A DNA stretch of 64,000 nt. It comes from Sporomusaceae bacterium UBA7701 (GTDB lineage: Bacteria; Bacillota; Negativicutes; Sporomusales; UBA7701). The notes beneath the pieces are model-generated. The model was not told the DNA's origin and did not search any database. It worked only from the letters and a program-made list of their open reading frames with translations. The stretch is from positions 197,302-261,301 of the forward strand of contig DLGF01000015.1 in assembly GCA_002482545.1 (NCBI GenBank). Direction: 5' to 3'. Of this stretch, positions 39,755 through 49,253 are shown piece by piece; the first letter of the stretch is position 1, and each line of letters starts with the position of its first letter. Made by a program: the position numbers and the translations under genes.

Positions 39755-40507
39755 ATGGAATTGGATCAGCGGATCGAATGGATCGCCGACCTGGTGGAGC
39801 GCCATCAAGGCGGAGCGCAGCCCGAGCAGATTCAGCGGGAAGCCAAGGCGGTCTTCGCCCATCTGCGGCCTGACGAGATCGAAGCGGTGGAAAGGGGCTT
39901 GACCGCCCGGCGGGTCAGTATTGAGGCTTTGCATGAAGTCCAGCGCCTTCACCTGGACAATCTGCAGCAGGAATTGGCGGCGATACGGGCGGCGGTGGAA
40001 CCCTGGCACCCTGTCCGGACGATGCTGGACGAGCATGATGAGATTTTGCGGACCCTGGAAGCGCTGGAAGAACTGAACGAAAAGGTTCAAAAGGCTTCCG
40101 CCCTGGAGCGCACAGTTCCTGCCGAGCTTCGGATCCTGGCCGAAAATTTGCTGGCGGCCGAGCACCATCACAAACGGGAGGAAGATGTCGTCTTTCCCGA
40201 GCTGGCCAAGGGCGGAATCGGCATGACGGTCAAGGCGATGAGCGATGAGCACGACGAACTGCGGGCGATGAAACAGGCCTTGCGCGGCCTGGCGGACCGG
40301 GCGGCGGATATGGCGTTCGCCGATTTCCGGCAGAAACTGGGCCAACTTGCCCAAGCCATTGTTTTCAACCTCGGGGATCATATTTACCGGGAAAATTACA
40401 TCCTTTATCCGGCGGCGCTCCGCATGGTGCCCGACAAGGCCCTATGGACGGAGCTAAAGCGCCGGTGCGACGAGATCGGCTACTGCCACTTCAAACCGGT
40501 GCATTGA
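39755..40507 (+). CDS. Hemerythrin-like HHE-domain protein (DUF438-like N terminus)
   Basis: The 250-residue protein has an N-terminal helical region (about 1-75, DUF438-like) and a hemerythrin-like four-helix bundle. The bundle carries likely diiron ligands in MLDEHDEILRTLEAL (about 90-104), AAEHHHKREEDVVFPEL (about 131-147), MSDEHDELRAM and NLGDHIYRENYILYP (about 209-223). Such proteins bind O2 or NO or take part in repair of iron centres under oxidative or nitrosative stress. AAGGAGG precedes the ATG. It is flanked by hairpins and appears to be transcribed alone. Confidence 0.82.
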   Translation: MELDQRIEWIADLVERHQGGAQPEQIQREAKAVFAHLRPDEIEAVERGLTARRVSIEALHEVQRLHLDNLQQELAAIRAAVEPWHPVRTMLDEHDEILRTLEALEELNEKVQKASALERTVPAELRILAENLLAAEHHHKREEDVVFPELAKGGIGMTVKAMSDEHDELRAMKQALRGLADRAADMAFADFRQKLGQLAQAIVFNLGDHIYRENYILYPAALRMVPDKALWTELKRRCDEIGYCHFKPVH

Positions 40508-40687
40508 ATAGACAGGGGGAGCTGCGACGGCGGTTGCGGCTCCCTTTCCGTACGGGGCGGTCGTAGGCTGCCGATTTTTGTTTTTGTCGCGGCTTGTTCA
40601 CAAGTTTTTCATATCCGCCTGGTAAAATAAAGGGAAAGGCCTTTTCCCCACCGAAGGGAAAGGCATCGCAAGCCGGAGGAGGGCACT

Positions 40688-41380
40688 ATGGCCTATAACA
40701 CCGTATTGATCGTCGACGACGATATAAAACTGACCAAGTTGCTCCAGACCTATTTCGAAAAGGACGGCTTCGCCGTCCTGCTCGCCCACGAGGGAGCCGG
40801 CGTGGCCGGCCTGGTAAAGGAGCGCAAACCGGATATCCTCGTCCTTGACCTCATGCTGCCGGGAATGGACGGCCTGGAAATATGCCGGCGGGTCCGGAAG
40901 GACAACGATGTTCCCATTCTGATGCTGACCGCCCGGGATGAAGAGACCGACCGGCTCATCGGTCTGGAGATGGGAGCCGATGATTATGTCACCAAGCCGT
41001 TCAGCCCGAAGGAAGTCGTGGCCAGGGTCAAGGCCATTCTGCGGCGTACACAGAAAAATGCCGTTCAGAGCGAGCCGATCCAGGCCGGCGATCTCACGAT
41101 CGATCTGGAGCGCCATCTGGTCAGGAAGCAAGGCGTCATCATCGACGTCACCCCCACGGAATTTAAAATTCTGGAATTGCTGGCCACCAACGTCAACCGG
41201 GTCTTCAGCCGGCTGCAGATTGTGGAAAGGGTGCAGGGGTACGCCTTTGAAGGCTACGAGCGGACCATCGACGCCCATATGAAAAACCTGCGCCGCAAAA
41301 TGGAGGATAACCCGAAAGAACCGCGGTACATTCAGACGGTATACGGAGTGGGTTACCGGTTCGCGGGGGAGGCGGAATGA
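40688..41380 (+). CDS. OmpR/PhoB-family response regulator
   Basis: The 230-residue regulator has a receiver domain (VLIVDDDIKLTKLL, phospho-Asp in ILVLDLMLPGMDGLE, Lys in VTKPFSPKE) and a winged helix (DVTPTEFKILELLATNVNRVFSR, shown in part: DVTPTEFKILELLATN). CCGGAGGAGGG lies upstream. It overlaps its kinase gene by 4 bp. The sequence is nearest in style to BaeR/WalR-like regulators, but the target genes cannot be told. Confidence 0.93.
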   Translation: MAYNTVLIVDDDIKLTKLLQTYFEKDGFAVLLAHEGAGVAGLVKERKPDILVLDLMLPGMDGLEICRRVRKDNDVPILMLTARDEETDRLIGLEMGADDYVTKPFSPKEVVARVKAILRRTQKNAVQSEPIQAGDLTIDLERHLVRKQGVIIDVTPTEFKILELLATNVNRVFSRLQIVERVQGYAFEGYERTIDAHMKNLRRKMEDNPKEPRYIQTVYGVGYRFAGEAE

Positions 41381-42495
41381 ACAGCATCACCTATCGCATC
41401 ACCGGCCTCATGTTCTTGCTGGTTGCGTCCACGGTTTTTCTGCTGACCTACCTCGCCAACTGGCAGATGAACAACCTGTTCCAGGATTACCTGGTTGGGG
41501 TCTATCAAAATATGGAAGGCCGCATGCTGGGGCATATGGGCCTGCCGGAGCACGCCTTTCTGGAATCGGTGCACGCCGCCCTGGGCTGGGTCGGAGCGGC
41601 CATTGTCCTTATCGGGCTGGGAGCCAGCTATGCGCTGGCCCGCAGCATCACCGTGCCGCTCAGGCGGCTGAGCGCCGGCGTGCGGGAGATCGAGCGCGGC
41701 AACTTCGGCCACAAAGTCATTGTCACTTCCAAGGATGAAGTGGAAGAGGTCGCTTCGGCCTTCAACCGGATGGCGGCGGCCCTCGGGGCCAACAATCACA
41801 TGCGCAAGCAGTTTCTGGCCGATATCGTCCATGAACTGAGAACGCCGCTGTCCATTATTCACGGCAATCTGGAGGGAATGCTGGACGGGGTGGTGGAGAC
41901 CGACAAGGAACAACTGGCCTCGTTGCTGGAGGAAACCGCTCACCTGAACCGGCTGATCGGCGATTTGCGCGACCTGTCGCTGGCCGAGGCCGGCCAGCTG
42001 ACCCTGGAACGCAAGCCCACGGAAATCAGCCAGTTGGTGGCGCGGTCCGTGGGGATGCTGAAACCGCTGGCGGAGGAAAAGGGACTCAGGCTGGAGCTGC
42101 GGTTGAAGTCCGTGCCGCCGGTCAATATCGACGCGGGGCGGATCAATCAGGTGCTGTACAATTTGCTGGCCAACGCCCTGCGTTATACGGCTTCCGGCGG
42201 AACGGTCACCGTCAGTGCGGAGCCCGCCCAGGAAGGCGGCAGGGAATGGGTGAAAATCGCGGTGAAGGATAGCGGCCAGGGCATTGACGGCGAAGACCTG
42301 CCGCATGTGTTCGACCATTTCTACCGGGCCGACAAATCCCGCACGCGGAAAAGCGGCGGGTCAGGAATCGGGTTGTCGATCGTGAAACAACTGGTCGAGA
42401 TCCAGGGCGGCCGGGTTGCGGTGGACAGCACCGTAGGGGTCGGCAGTTGCTTCTATGTGTATTTGCCGGCTGAAAAGAGCGGAAAAAAGGATTGA
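41377..42495 (+). CDS. Sensor histidine kinase with HAMP domain
   Basis: The 372-residue kinase has two membrane helices (about 7-28 and 70-90) with only a short external loop (about 30-68, containing several Met and His). A HAMP domain (about 92-145), HisKA with DIVHELRTPLSIIHGNLEG near 150, and an ATPase domain (NLLANALRYT, GSGIGLSIVKQLV) follow. The ATG overlaps the regulator stop. Its last codons lie inside the left arm of the terminator, so the stop codon is part of the hairpin. Confidence 0.93.
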   Translation: MNSITYRITGLMFLLVASTVFLLTYLANWQMNNLFQDYLVGVYQNMEGRMLGHMGLPEHAFLESVHAALGWVGAAIVLIGLGASYALARSITVPLRRLSAGVREIERGNFGHKVIVTSKDEVEEVASAFNRMAAALGANNHMRKQFLADIVHELRTPLSIIHGNLEGMLDGVVETDKEQLASLLEETAHLNRLIGDLRDLSLAEAGQLTLERKPTEISQLVARSVGMLKPLAEEKGLRLELRLKSVPPVNIDAGRINQVLYNLLANALRYTASGGTVTVSAEPAQEGGREWVKIAVKDSGQGIDGEDLPHVFDHFYRADKSRTRKSGGSGIGLSIVKQLVEIQGGRVAVDSTVGVGSCFYVYLPAEKSGKKD

Positions 42496-42516
42496 GCTAT
42501 GCTCAATCCTTTTTTC
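42483..42516. terminator. Bidirectional terminator between convergent operons
   Basis: AAAAAAGGATTGAGC pairs with GCTCAATCCTTTTTT around a 3-nt loop. It serves both the kinase gene and the convergent mannosyltransferase-like gene. Confidence 0.92.
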
Positions 42517-43633
42517 ATCCGATCCAGTACCAGTTTGCAAAGAGGGCCGTACAGTACATGAGGAGCAGCGTGCCGCCCAGAAGATAGGTGTAGAATAGCG
42601 GCCGCGGCAACTGGGCGATAAAGAAGTACAGCGGAAAGACCACGAGGACGAAGCGGGCCAGGCTGTACAGGGGAAAGGGGGGCGAAGTGGAAAAAAGCGG
42701 GATGACCAGCCAGAGCCAGCCGATAGCGAGGTAGGAAAAACGGATTTGGAACCGGGAGGAGAAGGTCAGGATAAGGAGGGCCAGCAGCGCAACGGCGACC
42801 AGGCCGAGATCGAGGATGACGCCCGGTTCGATTTCCGCCCATTTGTGGACCACCAGATCGATATTGTTCCGAATATTATGCCAGGGCAGCCCGTAGATGC
42901 GGCCCCAGCGCTGCTGGGCGTGGACGAAGGCCAGGGGATCGCCCGTCAGATAGCGGTTAAAACCCATGAACGCTATAAGTGCAGCCGGGGCGGCCAAAAG
43001 CGAGAGGGTTGAAAAAGCTGCCAGCCTTTGGCGTTGCTGCCATATTTCCAGCAGGATAAACCCGACCAGCAGGATGCCGATATTCCGGGTCAAGGTCGCT
43101 AGGGCGGCGAAAAGCCCGGCCCACCACCAGCGGCCGCGGCGCGCGGACCATGCGCAGGCCAGGGCGAAGGCGAGAAAAACGGCTTCCGTATAAATGCTGT
43201 TGAGAAAAAAAGAAGTGGGCATGATGGCAAAAGCCAGCAGGACCCGTCGCGCCTTTTCCTCGGAACAGTCGAGGCGGGCCAGCCGGTAGAGCAGGCAGTA
43301 GCTGACGGCCGTAAAAATATTGGCCACGGCAAACCCGGCCAGGGCGTAGTTCAGGCCCAGGTATGTAAAGGCTCTGATCAGGATGACGATGGCCGGGAAA
43401 AAGACAATGGTTTGCGCGGTGTAACCGTACTCGGCCATGTACGTATACCAGTGCGCGTCCCAGCGGATCAGCTTTTCCACCACCGGGTAGGAAGCCGGCA
43501 GGGTAGGATTGAGGAAGCCGGTGATCGGATGGGGCGGCAGCCGGTCGGCGAGAAGGACGGCGGCGAAAACCGCGGCGGTATGAAGGAGAAAGGCCAGGCC
43601 CACGGTTTTGACGGCGTCAGCGGATCTGATCAT
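42515..43633 (-). CDS. Multi-pass mannosyltransferase-like membrane protein (PIG-V-like)
   Basis: ATG at 43633 has GAAGAGAG upstream; the frame remains open to 43816, but that part lies inside the preceding gene. The 372-residue protein has about nine membrane helices. An early external loop bears the GT-C-type motif RWDAHWYTYMAEYGY (about 52-66), followed by FFPAIVILIRAF, as in PIG-V-like mannosyltransferases that use a lipid-linked sugar. It overlaps the preceding GT2-GtrA gene by 17 bp, whose product probably makes the polyprenyl-phosphate sugar donor. The acceptor is unknown. Confidence 0.78.
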   Translation of the reverse strand: MIRSADAVKTVGLAFLLHTAAVFAAVLLADRLPPHPITGFLNPTLPASYPVVEKLIRWDAHWYTYMAEYGYTAQTIVFFPAIVILIRAFTYLGLNYALAGFAVANIFTAVSYCLLYRLARLDCSEEKARRVLLAFAIMPTSFFLNSIYTEAVFLAFALACAWSARRGRWWWAGLFAALATLTRNIGILLVGFILLEIWQQRQRLAAFSTLSLLAAPAALIAFMGFNRYLTGDPLAFVHAQQRWGRIYGLPWHNIRNNIDLVVHKWAEIEPGVILDLGLVAVALLALLILTFSSRFQIRFSYLAIGWLWLVIPLFSTSPPFPLYSLARFVLVVFPLYFFIAQLPRPLFYTYLLGGTLLLMYCTALFANWYWIG

Positions 43634-44810
43634 TGGAACTCTCTTCAATCTCCAGAACCTGTAATTTCCCATCCCTGGCGCCAAGGGACGGCAAGATTTC
43701 AGCATGCTCCTGGGTAATCTGGGCCTGGGCCTGGGTCTGAGCCGACCAAGTCCACCAGTTGTTGGCGGTGAAGCTCCAGTGGGTTGCCAGCAGAATGCCG
43801 GTGAACTGGCCGGCATAGAGGTTCCAGTCGAGCAGGACGAAGGCCTGGGCCGACAAAGCGGTAATGGCGACGCCGATTCCGCAGATCAGGGCATATTGGG
43901 GAAGCTTGAGCATCCGCTGCCACCAGGCGGAGGAATCGTGGCTTTTCCAGGTTACGTTATCATTCCAGATAAAATTATGCAGCAGGGCGATCAGGGAGGC
44001 GCTTACCGACGCCAGCGGCTTGGCCATGTGAACGGCGTCGACCAGGAGGTTCAGCGCCAGCAAGTTGACCCCGACTCCCAGCAAACCGAACAGGCAGAAG
44101 CAATAAAAACGGTAGTCTTCCGGGCTGTTGAGCACCAGTTTGGCGATATGCCGGATATAATTCCATTGTTCGGCCGCGCTCATCTTGGATTCGCCGGCGT
44201 TGCGCAGGACAAAAGCGTAGGGTATTTCGTGAATGGCCCCAAAGCGTCCCTTGGCCAGCACCTCGATAAGAATCTTCCAGCCGACGGGGTCGAGATCGGC
44301 CCCGTCGATGACGCTGCGGTTGAGGCCGAAGTAGCCGCTGGTGCAATCGGAAATGTTCCGGAGCTTTTTCAGGGCTATCTGGCCAATCATTCTGGCGGCC
44401 CAGGAGACGAATTTGCGGAAGGCGTTCAGCCCGCCGTCCGAGCCGCCTTCGATGAACCGGCTCGGGATGACGATATCCGCCTGGGACAGCCGCTGGACAA
44501 TCAGCGGAATGAGTTCGGGAGGATGCTGCAAGTCGGCGTCCATGACGATGATGCTTCGCCCGCTGGATGCCTGAAAGCCCCTGACCACCGCGGAGGCCAG
44601 GCCGCGTTCGTGTTCGCGGTGAATATAGCGAACCTGCGGCTGCTCGCGGGACAAGCGCTCCAGCAGGGCGGGGGTATCGTCCCGGCTGTCGTCGACGAAC
44701 AATATTTCATACGTCCAGGGATGATCCCGCATGGCCTGCCGGATCTTGGCGACAAGGGCCGGAATATTATCCTTCTCGTTATATGTCGGAATGACAATAG
44801 TAACATCCAT
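43617..44810 (-). CDS. Polyprenyl-phosphate glycosyltransferase with GtrA domain
   Basis: ATG at 44810 has AGGAGAC upstream; the frame is open to 44861. The 397-residue protein has an N-terminal GT2 domain of the dolichol-phosphate-mannose-synthase type (TIVIPTYNEKDNIPALVAKI, FVDDSRDDT, the DADLQHPPE metal motif near 98, and SRFIEGGSDGG). It is followed by a GtrA-type four-helix membrane domain (about 235-365). Such two-domain proteins load a sugar onto polyprenyl phosphate and present or flip it for a GT-C enzyme, here the PIG-V-like protein encoded directly downstream. Confidence 0.88.
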   Translation of the reverse strand: MDVTIVIPTYNEKDNIPALVAKIRQAMRDHPWTYEILFVDDSRDDTPALLERLSREQPQVRYIHREHERGLASAVVRGFQASSGRSIIVMDADLQHPPELIPLIVQRLSQADIVIPSRFIEGGSDGGLNAFRKFVSWAARMIGQIALKKLRNISDCTSGYFGLNRSVIDGADLDPVGWKILIEVLAKGRFGAIHEIPYAFVLRNAGESKMSAAEQWNYIRHIAKLVLNSPEDYRFYCFCLFGLLGVGVNLLALNLLVDAVHMAKPLASVSASLIALLHNFIWNDNVTWKSHDSSAWWQRMLKLPQYALICGIGVAITALSAQAFVLLDWNLYAGQFTGILLATHWSFTANNWWTWSAQTQAQAQITQEHAEILPSLGARDGKLQVLEIEESSNDQIR

Positions 44811-45387
44811 ACTATGTCTCCTTTCCTGCCGGGGGCGAAATAGGCCCGACTCTAGCGGCAAACGGGGTGAAGCGGAAGCTTCACCCCAAAATATCGATAT
44901 GCGCCGTACGGACCCAGCCGCGGACCGGAACCGGCCAAGCGCCGCGGCCGCCTGCGAAAAAAGTTTTCCGTTGGAAGCTCCGGGAAGCCGGTTTTAGATG
45001 CTGATATTTTGGCTTCCTTTGAAAGTAGTTTCTGAAGGGAAAACCATCCTTATTCGCGGCAATTGTTGGGCTTGCGAAGCGTTCAGCGCGTACGGGCGAA
45101 TAAAAAGGGCCGCCGGAGCGACCGCGTCGATAAGATTCGCGGATGGAGCGAAGGGCTTACAGTACAATTTTTCTATATAAGAGAGAAAAAACCTTCTTGG
45201 CGGGGCAGGCTGTTGCAAATCTCTCTGCCGGGCGGGATGTCCATCCTGGCACCTTCTTTCCTGTTTGCTCATTGATATACTATGGCAACCGGCTCATAAA
45301 AAGTGATAGGCCGCCGGATTTGAATTTTCGCGGGCGCGGCTAGGCCTGCCGCCGGGTGCCCGCCTGGCCCCGCGGCAAAGCCGGCTG
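44811..45387. other. Gene-poor interval with a perfect hairpin
   Basis: A 10-bp perfect stem (GGGGTGAAGC-GGAA-GCTTCACCCC, 44864-44887) lies near the left end without a T tract. Several short frames exist on both strands, but none has a convincing ribosome binding site or family match. At about 45,230-45,300 there are promoter-like A+T-rich sequences. I see no supported gene. Confidence 0.4.
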
Positions 45388-45433
45388 AAAAAAAAAGCCA
45401 CCCGCTTCCCAGAAAAACGGGTGGCTTTTTTAG
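45388..45433. terminator. Terminator of the GGDEF/HD-GYP gene
   Basis: GCCACCCG pairs with CGGGTGGC, flanked by an A run and a T run, so it works in both directions. Confidence 0.9.
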
Positions 45434-45438
45434 TTGGG

Positions 45439-47394
45439 TTAGGCCGAGGGAGAGATGGACTTGAGCATGTAGGCGAAGCGCTCCACCAGTTCGGGATCGA
45501 ACTGCTCCCCGGAGCAGCGGAGGATTTCGGCAAGGGCCTGGGAATGGGTCAGCGCCTTGCGGTAGGGCCGGTCGTTGGTCATGGCGTCGTAGGCGTCGGC
45601 GATGGAGAGGATCCGGCATTCGATGGGAATTTGCTGGCCTTTTACGCTATTGGGATAACCTTTGCCGTTCCACCACTCGTGATGCATCAGGATCCAGTCG
45701 GCGATCGGCTCCAGATCGGGACTGGATATGGCGATCCGATGCCCGATTTCACAATGGCTGTGCATAATGGCGACTTCCGCTTTGGTAAGCGGGCCGGGCT
45801 TAAACAGAATCTGGTCGGGAATGCCGACTTTCCCGATATCATGGAACTCGGCGAAGAGACGAAGGTCGGTGAGGCGATAATCCGGGAGCCCGCATATTTT
45901 GGCCAGATGGACGGTGAGGTCCCGCAGGCGGTTGGCATGGCCTTCCGTCACGTAATCCCTCACTTCCAGCGCCTTTTTGAGAGCGTGGACGACGGAGCTG
46001 CGGCTGCTCTGCTGGCTATGGAGCTTTTCCCGGTACATGGAGTTGTCGGCTGCTTTAAAAAGGCCGTCGATGCTTATGGATTCTCCTGTCAAGGCCGAGC
46101 CGATGGACACGTTGAGGGGAATCTTGGGCCGCTTGTTGTTGTAGGCGGCGATCGCCGCCCTGATCCTGCTGCGGCTGTGGCTCATCCGGACTTCATCGGC
46201 CTTGGGCAGAATGATGGCGAATTCGTCCCCGCCGATCCGGGCAATGATCTCGTTTTTCCCGAAGCAGTCCCGGAGGATGTCGGCGGCGGTGGCCAGAAGG
46301 TTGTCTCCCGCGTCGTGGCCAAGAGTATCGTTGACGTATTTCAGGCCGTCCAGGTCGCAGATAATGAGACCGGCCGGCTGCAGGGCGCCATCCGCCATCC
46401 GTCCCATTTCCAGCTCAAAATAGGTCCGGTTGTGAAGCCCGGTAACCGGGTCGCGGACGGCCTGGAATTTTAGCTGCTGCTCCATGCGCCGGCGATTGGT
46501 GACGTCGCGGCAGGTGGCCACGATGGTTACCCTTCGCCCCTCCTGGTCGACTACTTTCTGACCTACGCCTTCAATCCAAAGCCAATGCCCCCTGGCATGC
46601 CGGACACGGCATTCGGCCGTAACGGGCGACCCGGTCAGCAGAACCTGCTCGCAGGCTGCGCGGATCGAGGCAAGATCAACCTCATGGATGTATTGACGGA
46701 CGGAAGATCCTAACAAAGCAGAAGGTTCGTAACCCAGCATGCTTTTGCAGGAGGGGCTGAGGTATTGCACCCGTCCCGCGGAATCCACCTGGGCCACGAG
46801 GTCCAGCATATTGTCGGTCACCAGGCGGAGGCGCTGTTCTTTATCCGCCAGTTCCTGTTCGGTTTTAACCCGTTCCAGGATTTCAGACTGCAGTTCGCGG
46901 TTGGTTTCCATCAGTTCGGTCGTACGCTGGCTGATTCGCATTTCGAGGTCGTGGAGCATATTTCGCCAGGCCGTTTCGACCTGGAGACGGTCGCTGATAT
47001 CCCGGGCGATGCCAAAGGCGATGCGTTGGCCGCGGAAGCGGAGCAGGTGAATATGAAGCTCGACATAGACGTGGCTGCCGTCTTTGGCGACAAGGACACA
47101 CTGTTCCAGCACGGCGCGCTCGCGCAGCAGTTTATGGATAAGCTGCGGGAGGCGGGCCGTTGTTTCCTGAGCCAAAAGCGCCACAGGCCCCAGGGCGAGC
47201 AATTCCTCCCTGGTATAGCCGAGCTTTTCACAGGCTACGTCATTCAGGTCCCAAAAACTTCCCTGGCGGTTGGGTGAAGAAAAATCCATTACCATAAGCA
47301 TATCCCGGCTCGTCTGAAACAGAAACCGGATGAGTTCGGCATCGCAGCGGGGCGGCCGGGAAATGGCAAGGCATGGCGGTGTGGAACGTCGCAT
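45439..47394 (-). CDS. PAS-PAS-GGDEF-HD-GYP cyclic-di-GMP signalling protein
   Basis: The 651-residue cytoplasmic protein has two PAS domains (about 18-135 and 185-305), a GGDEF domain (about 315-470, with IARIGGDEFAIILP intact) and a C-terminal HD-GYP domain (about 475-645). The HD-GYP part has EGHANRLRDL, AEFHDIGKVGIP and HHEWWNGKGYP, where the usual GSGYP or GTGYP reads GKGYP. Both c-di-GMP synthesis and breakdown could reside in one chain. The promoter contains a Spo0A-type box between its -35 and -10. This is the third c-di-GMP protein in the window. Confidence 0.9.
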   Translation of the reverse strand: MRRSTPPCLAISRPPRCDAELIRFLFQTSRDMLMVMDFSSPNRQGSFWDLNDVACEKLGYTREELLALGPVALLAQETTARLPQLIHKLLRERAVLEQCVLVAKDGSHVYVELHIHLLRFRGQRIAFGIARDISDRLQVETAWRNMLHDLEMRISQRTTELMETNRELQSEILERVKTEQELADKEQRLRLVTDNMLDLVAQVDSAGRVQYLSPSCKSMLGYEPSALLGSSVRQYIHEVDLASIRAACEQVLLTGSPVTAECRVRHARGHWLWIEGVGQKVVDQEGRRVTIVATCRDVTNRRRMEQQLKFQAVRDPVTGLHNRTYFELEMGRMADGALQPAGLIICDLDGLKYVNDTLGHDAGDNLLATAADILRDCFGKNEIIARIGGDEFAIILPKADEVRMSHSRSRIRAAIAAYNNKRPKIPLNVSIGSALTGESISIDGLFKAADNSMYREKLHSQQSSRSSVVHALKKALEVRDYVTEGHANRLRDLTVHLAKICGLPDYRLTDLRLFAEFHDIGKVGIPDQILFKPGPLTKAEVAIMHSHCEIGHRIAISSPDLEPIADWILMHHEWWNGKGYPNSVKGQQIPIECRILSIADAYDAMTNDRPYRKALTHSQALAEILRCSGEQFDPELVERFAYMLKSISPSA

Positions 47395-47429
47395 AAAACC
47401 TCCGTAGACATTTGGTTTTGACGCTTGCT

Positions 47430-47458
47430 ATTATATTGTTTTCTTCGACATTTATCTA
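47430..47458 (-). promoter_or_regulatory. Promoter with embedded Spo0A-type box
   Basis: On the minus strand TATAAT (47435-47430) is preceded by TGTCGAA (47450-47444), the Spo0A box consensus. The box lies in the spacer, a position that would favour repression. Confidence 0.5.
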
Positions 47459-47603
47459 CAATTTCCTTTCAAAGTTATGGATAATAAGCCTATATATGGA
47501 AGGCGCCGGCGAGAAAAAGCCAAAATTAAGTTAATGTTTTGGAAGGAATTGGCATATAAAGGTAAAATATTACTGTTATGCTCGCTTATACGGAGGCTGC
47601 TAC

Positions 47604-49085
47604 ATGGTCCGCAAAACACTTTCGCTTAATCAAAAAATCTGTTTGCTGCTGATCAGCGTGATTACGGTTCCGACTTTGCTGTATGGATACTGGGAGGCGT
47701 CCCAAGTCCAGGAACGGCTGCTGAAGCAGGAGAAACAACTGCTCGCCCGAATAATCGTTACGCTTGAACAACGGCTTCCCGGCGGATTTGATGAAATTCT
47801 GGCGGCGGAAGGGCTGAGTAACGCGGATGAGGCCAGCAAACGGGCGGCCTTAAACCGCAGGCTGCAGCCGGTGGTCGACGAAATCAGCCGGCGCTGGCCC
47901 GGCTACGGAATAGGATATTATTCCCGTGAATTCAACATAGTGGCGCTGGCTCCCTATAACGCCGACAATCTCGGCAGGGCGGCCGGTCCCCATGTTTTAG
48001 AAGTTTACGCCACCGGCCAGGCGGTATTCTCCTATATCAAGGACGGCTTTACCCAGGGCGGGGTGCCGGTTGTCGCCTACAGCCATCCGCTGTTTTACAA
48101 CGGGCAACTGATCGGGCACGCCTGGGCCAATAGCAAGACCAGCACCATTGAGAATGCGGTCTGGAACACGATACTGCGGCACATCGTGTTGCTGTTCCTC
48201 ATGTGGCTTGCCATGGTGGCGGTCATCCGCTGGGCTCTTGGCAAATTCCGCCGGTCGCTCACGGAAATGGGGATGCAGATCAGCCAAGGCAAAATCCAGC
48301 CGGAGAAGTTTCAGGAGTTTCCCGAACTGGTCCCGATTCTGGAAAAGGTGCAGCAACTGGAGGCCAAGCTGGTTCAGGAGCATGAGGTCAAGGAACGGAT
48401 TCAGGACGAGATGGCGCGGCTGGACAGGCTCAATCTGGTCGGCGAGATGGCGGCGGGAGTGGCTCATGAGATTCGCAACCCGATGACGGTGGTGATGGGC
48501 TATATCCAGTTCATGTCCAAGCGGGCGGACAGCGAGTGGCAGGGCAACTTTTCCGTCATTCTCGAAGAACTGAAGCGGGTGGAGGGCATCATCGGCGATT
48601 TTTTGTCGCTGGCGCGCAACAAACAGGTCGAAAAGGAGCACCGCGATCTGAACGATATTATCCGGGGGCTCTATCCGCTGATCGCCGCCGATTGCCAGAA
48701 ACGCGGCCTTACCATGGACCTCAGGCTGGCCGAGAAATTGCCGGCCGCCTGCCTCGACGCGAAAGAGATGAAGCAGCTTATTTTAAATCTGGCCCGTAAC
48801 GGTATCGAGGCGATGAATAAGGGGGGAAAGCTTACCATCCGTACAGGAAAACATCGGAAAGGGATTTGCCTGTCTTTGTCCGACACCGGCTGCGGCATTG
48901 CTCCCGATGTATTGATGCGGATTTTTGATCCCTTTTTCACGACCAAAGCCGAGGGCACGGGCTTGGGACTGGCAGTGTGCAAGAGCATTGTCCACCGCCA
49001 CGGGGGAGAGATCGAAGCCCAATCGCGCGTGGGAAAAGGCACGACCTTTCTGGTGACGTTTCCCCCCGCCGCGGAAGGCTGCTAG
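47604..49085 (+). CDS. Membrane-bound orphan histidine kinase (KinB/ResE-like)
   Basis: The 493-residue kinase has an N-terminal helix (about 11-29), an external or dCache-like sensor (about 35-185), a second helix (about 193-215), then HisKA with AAGVAHEIRNPMTVVMGYIQF (shown in part: GVAHEIRNPMTVVMGYIQ) near 290. The ATPase domain has LILNLARNGIEAM and GTGLGLAVCKSIVHRHGGE. The kinase core closely resembles those at 37803 and 57026. No regulator is adjacent, which fits a role as a phosphorelay kinase feeding Spo0F/Spo0A. Confidence 0.88.
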   Translation: MVRKTLSLNQKICLLLISVITVPTLLYGYWEASQVQERLLKQEKQLLARIIVTLEQRLPGGFDEILAAEGLSNADEASKRAALNRRLQPVVDEISRRWPGYGIGYYSREFNIVALAPYNADNLGRAAGPHVLEVYATGQAVFSYIKDGFTQGGVPVVAYSHPLFYNGQLIGHAWANSKTSTIENAVWNTILRHIVLLFLMWLAMVAVIRWALGKFRRSLTEMGMQISQGKIQPEKFQEFPELVPILEKVQQLEAKLVQEHEVKERIQDEMARLDRLNLVGEMAAGVAHEIRNPMTVVMGYIQFMSKRADSEWQGNFSVILEELKRVEGIIGDFLSLARNKQVEKEHRDLNDIIRGLYPLIAADCQKRGLTMDLRLAEKLPAACLDAKEMKQLILNLARNGIEAMNKGGKLTIRTGKHRKGICLSLSDTGCGIAPDVLMRIFDPFFTTKAEGTGLGLAVCKSIVHRHGGEIEAQSRVGKGTTFLVTFPPAAEGC

Positions 49086-49156
49086 AAGGCACCCGGCAGG
49101 GAAACCGGCGCAAAAAAACACACAACTTGTAGCAAAGAGCCGGTTTTACCGCGTAG

Positions 49157-49191
49157 AAGGAGCGCTCCCCGCCAGGGAGCGCTCCTTCGTT
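49157..49191 (+). terminator. Terminator of the kinase gene
   Basis: AAGGAGCGCTCCC pairs with GGGAGCGCTCCTT around CGCCA, followed by CGTTT. Confidence 0.85.
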
Positions 49192-49253
49192 TGAAGAGGC
49201 GCCGGATTCTGAACCCGATAGCTGCGGGAGGAGCGCCGGCCCTCAAAAAAAGC

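Noticed and set aside
44998..45275. Short frames on both strands between the glycosyltransferase and GGDEF genes
   Set aside because: They overlap one another on both strands, lack ribosome binding sites and match no family.
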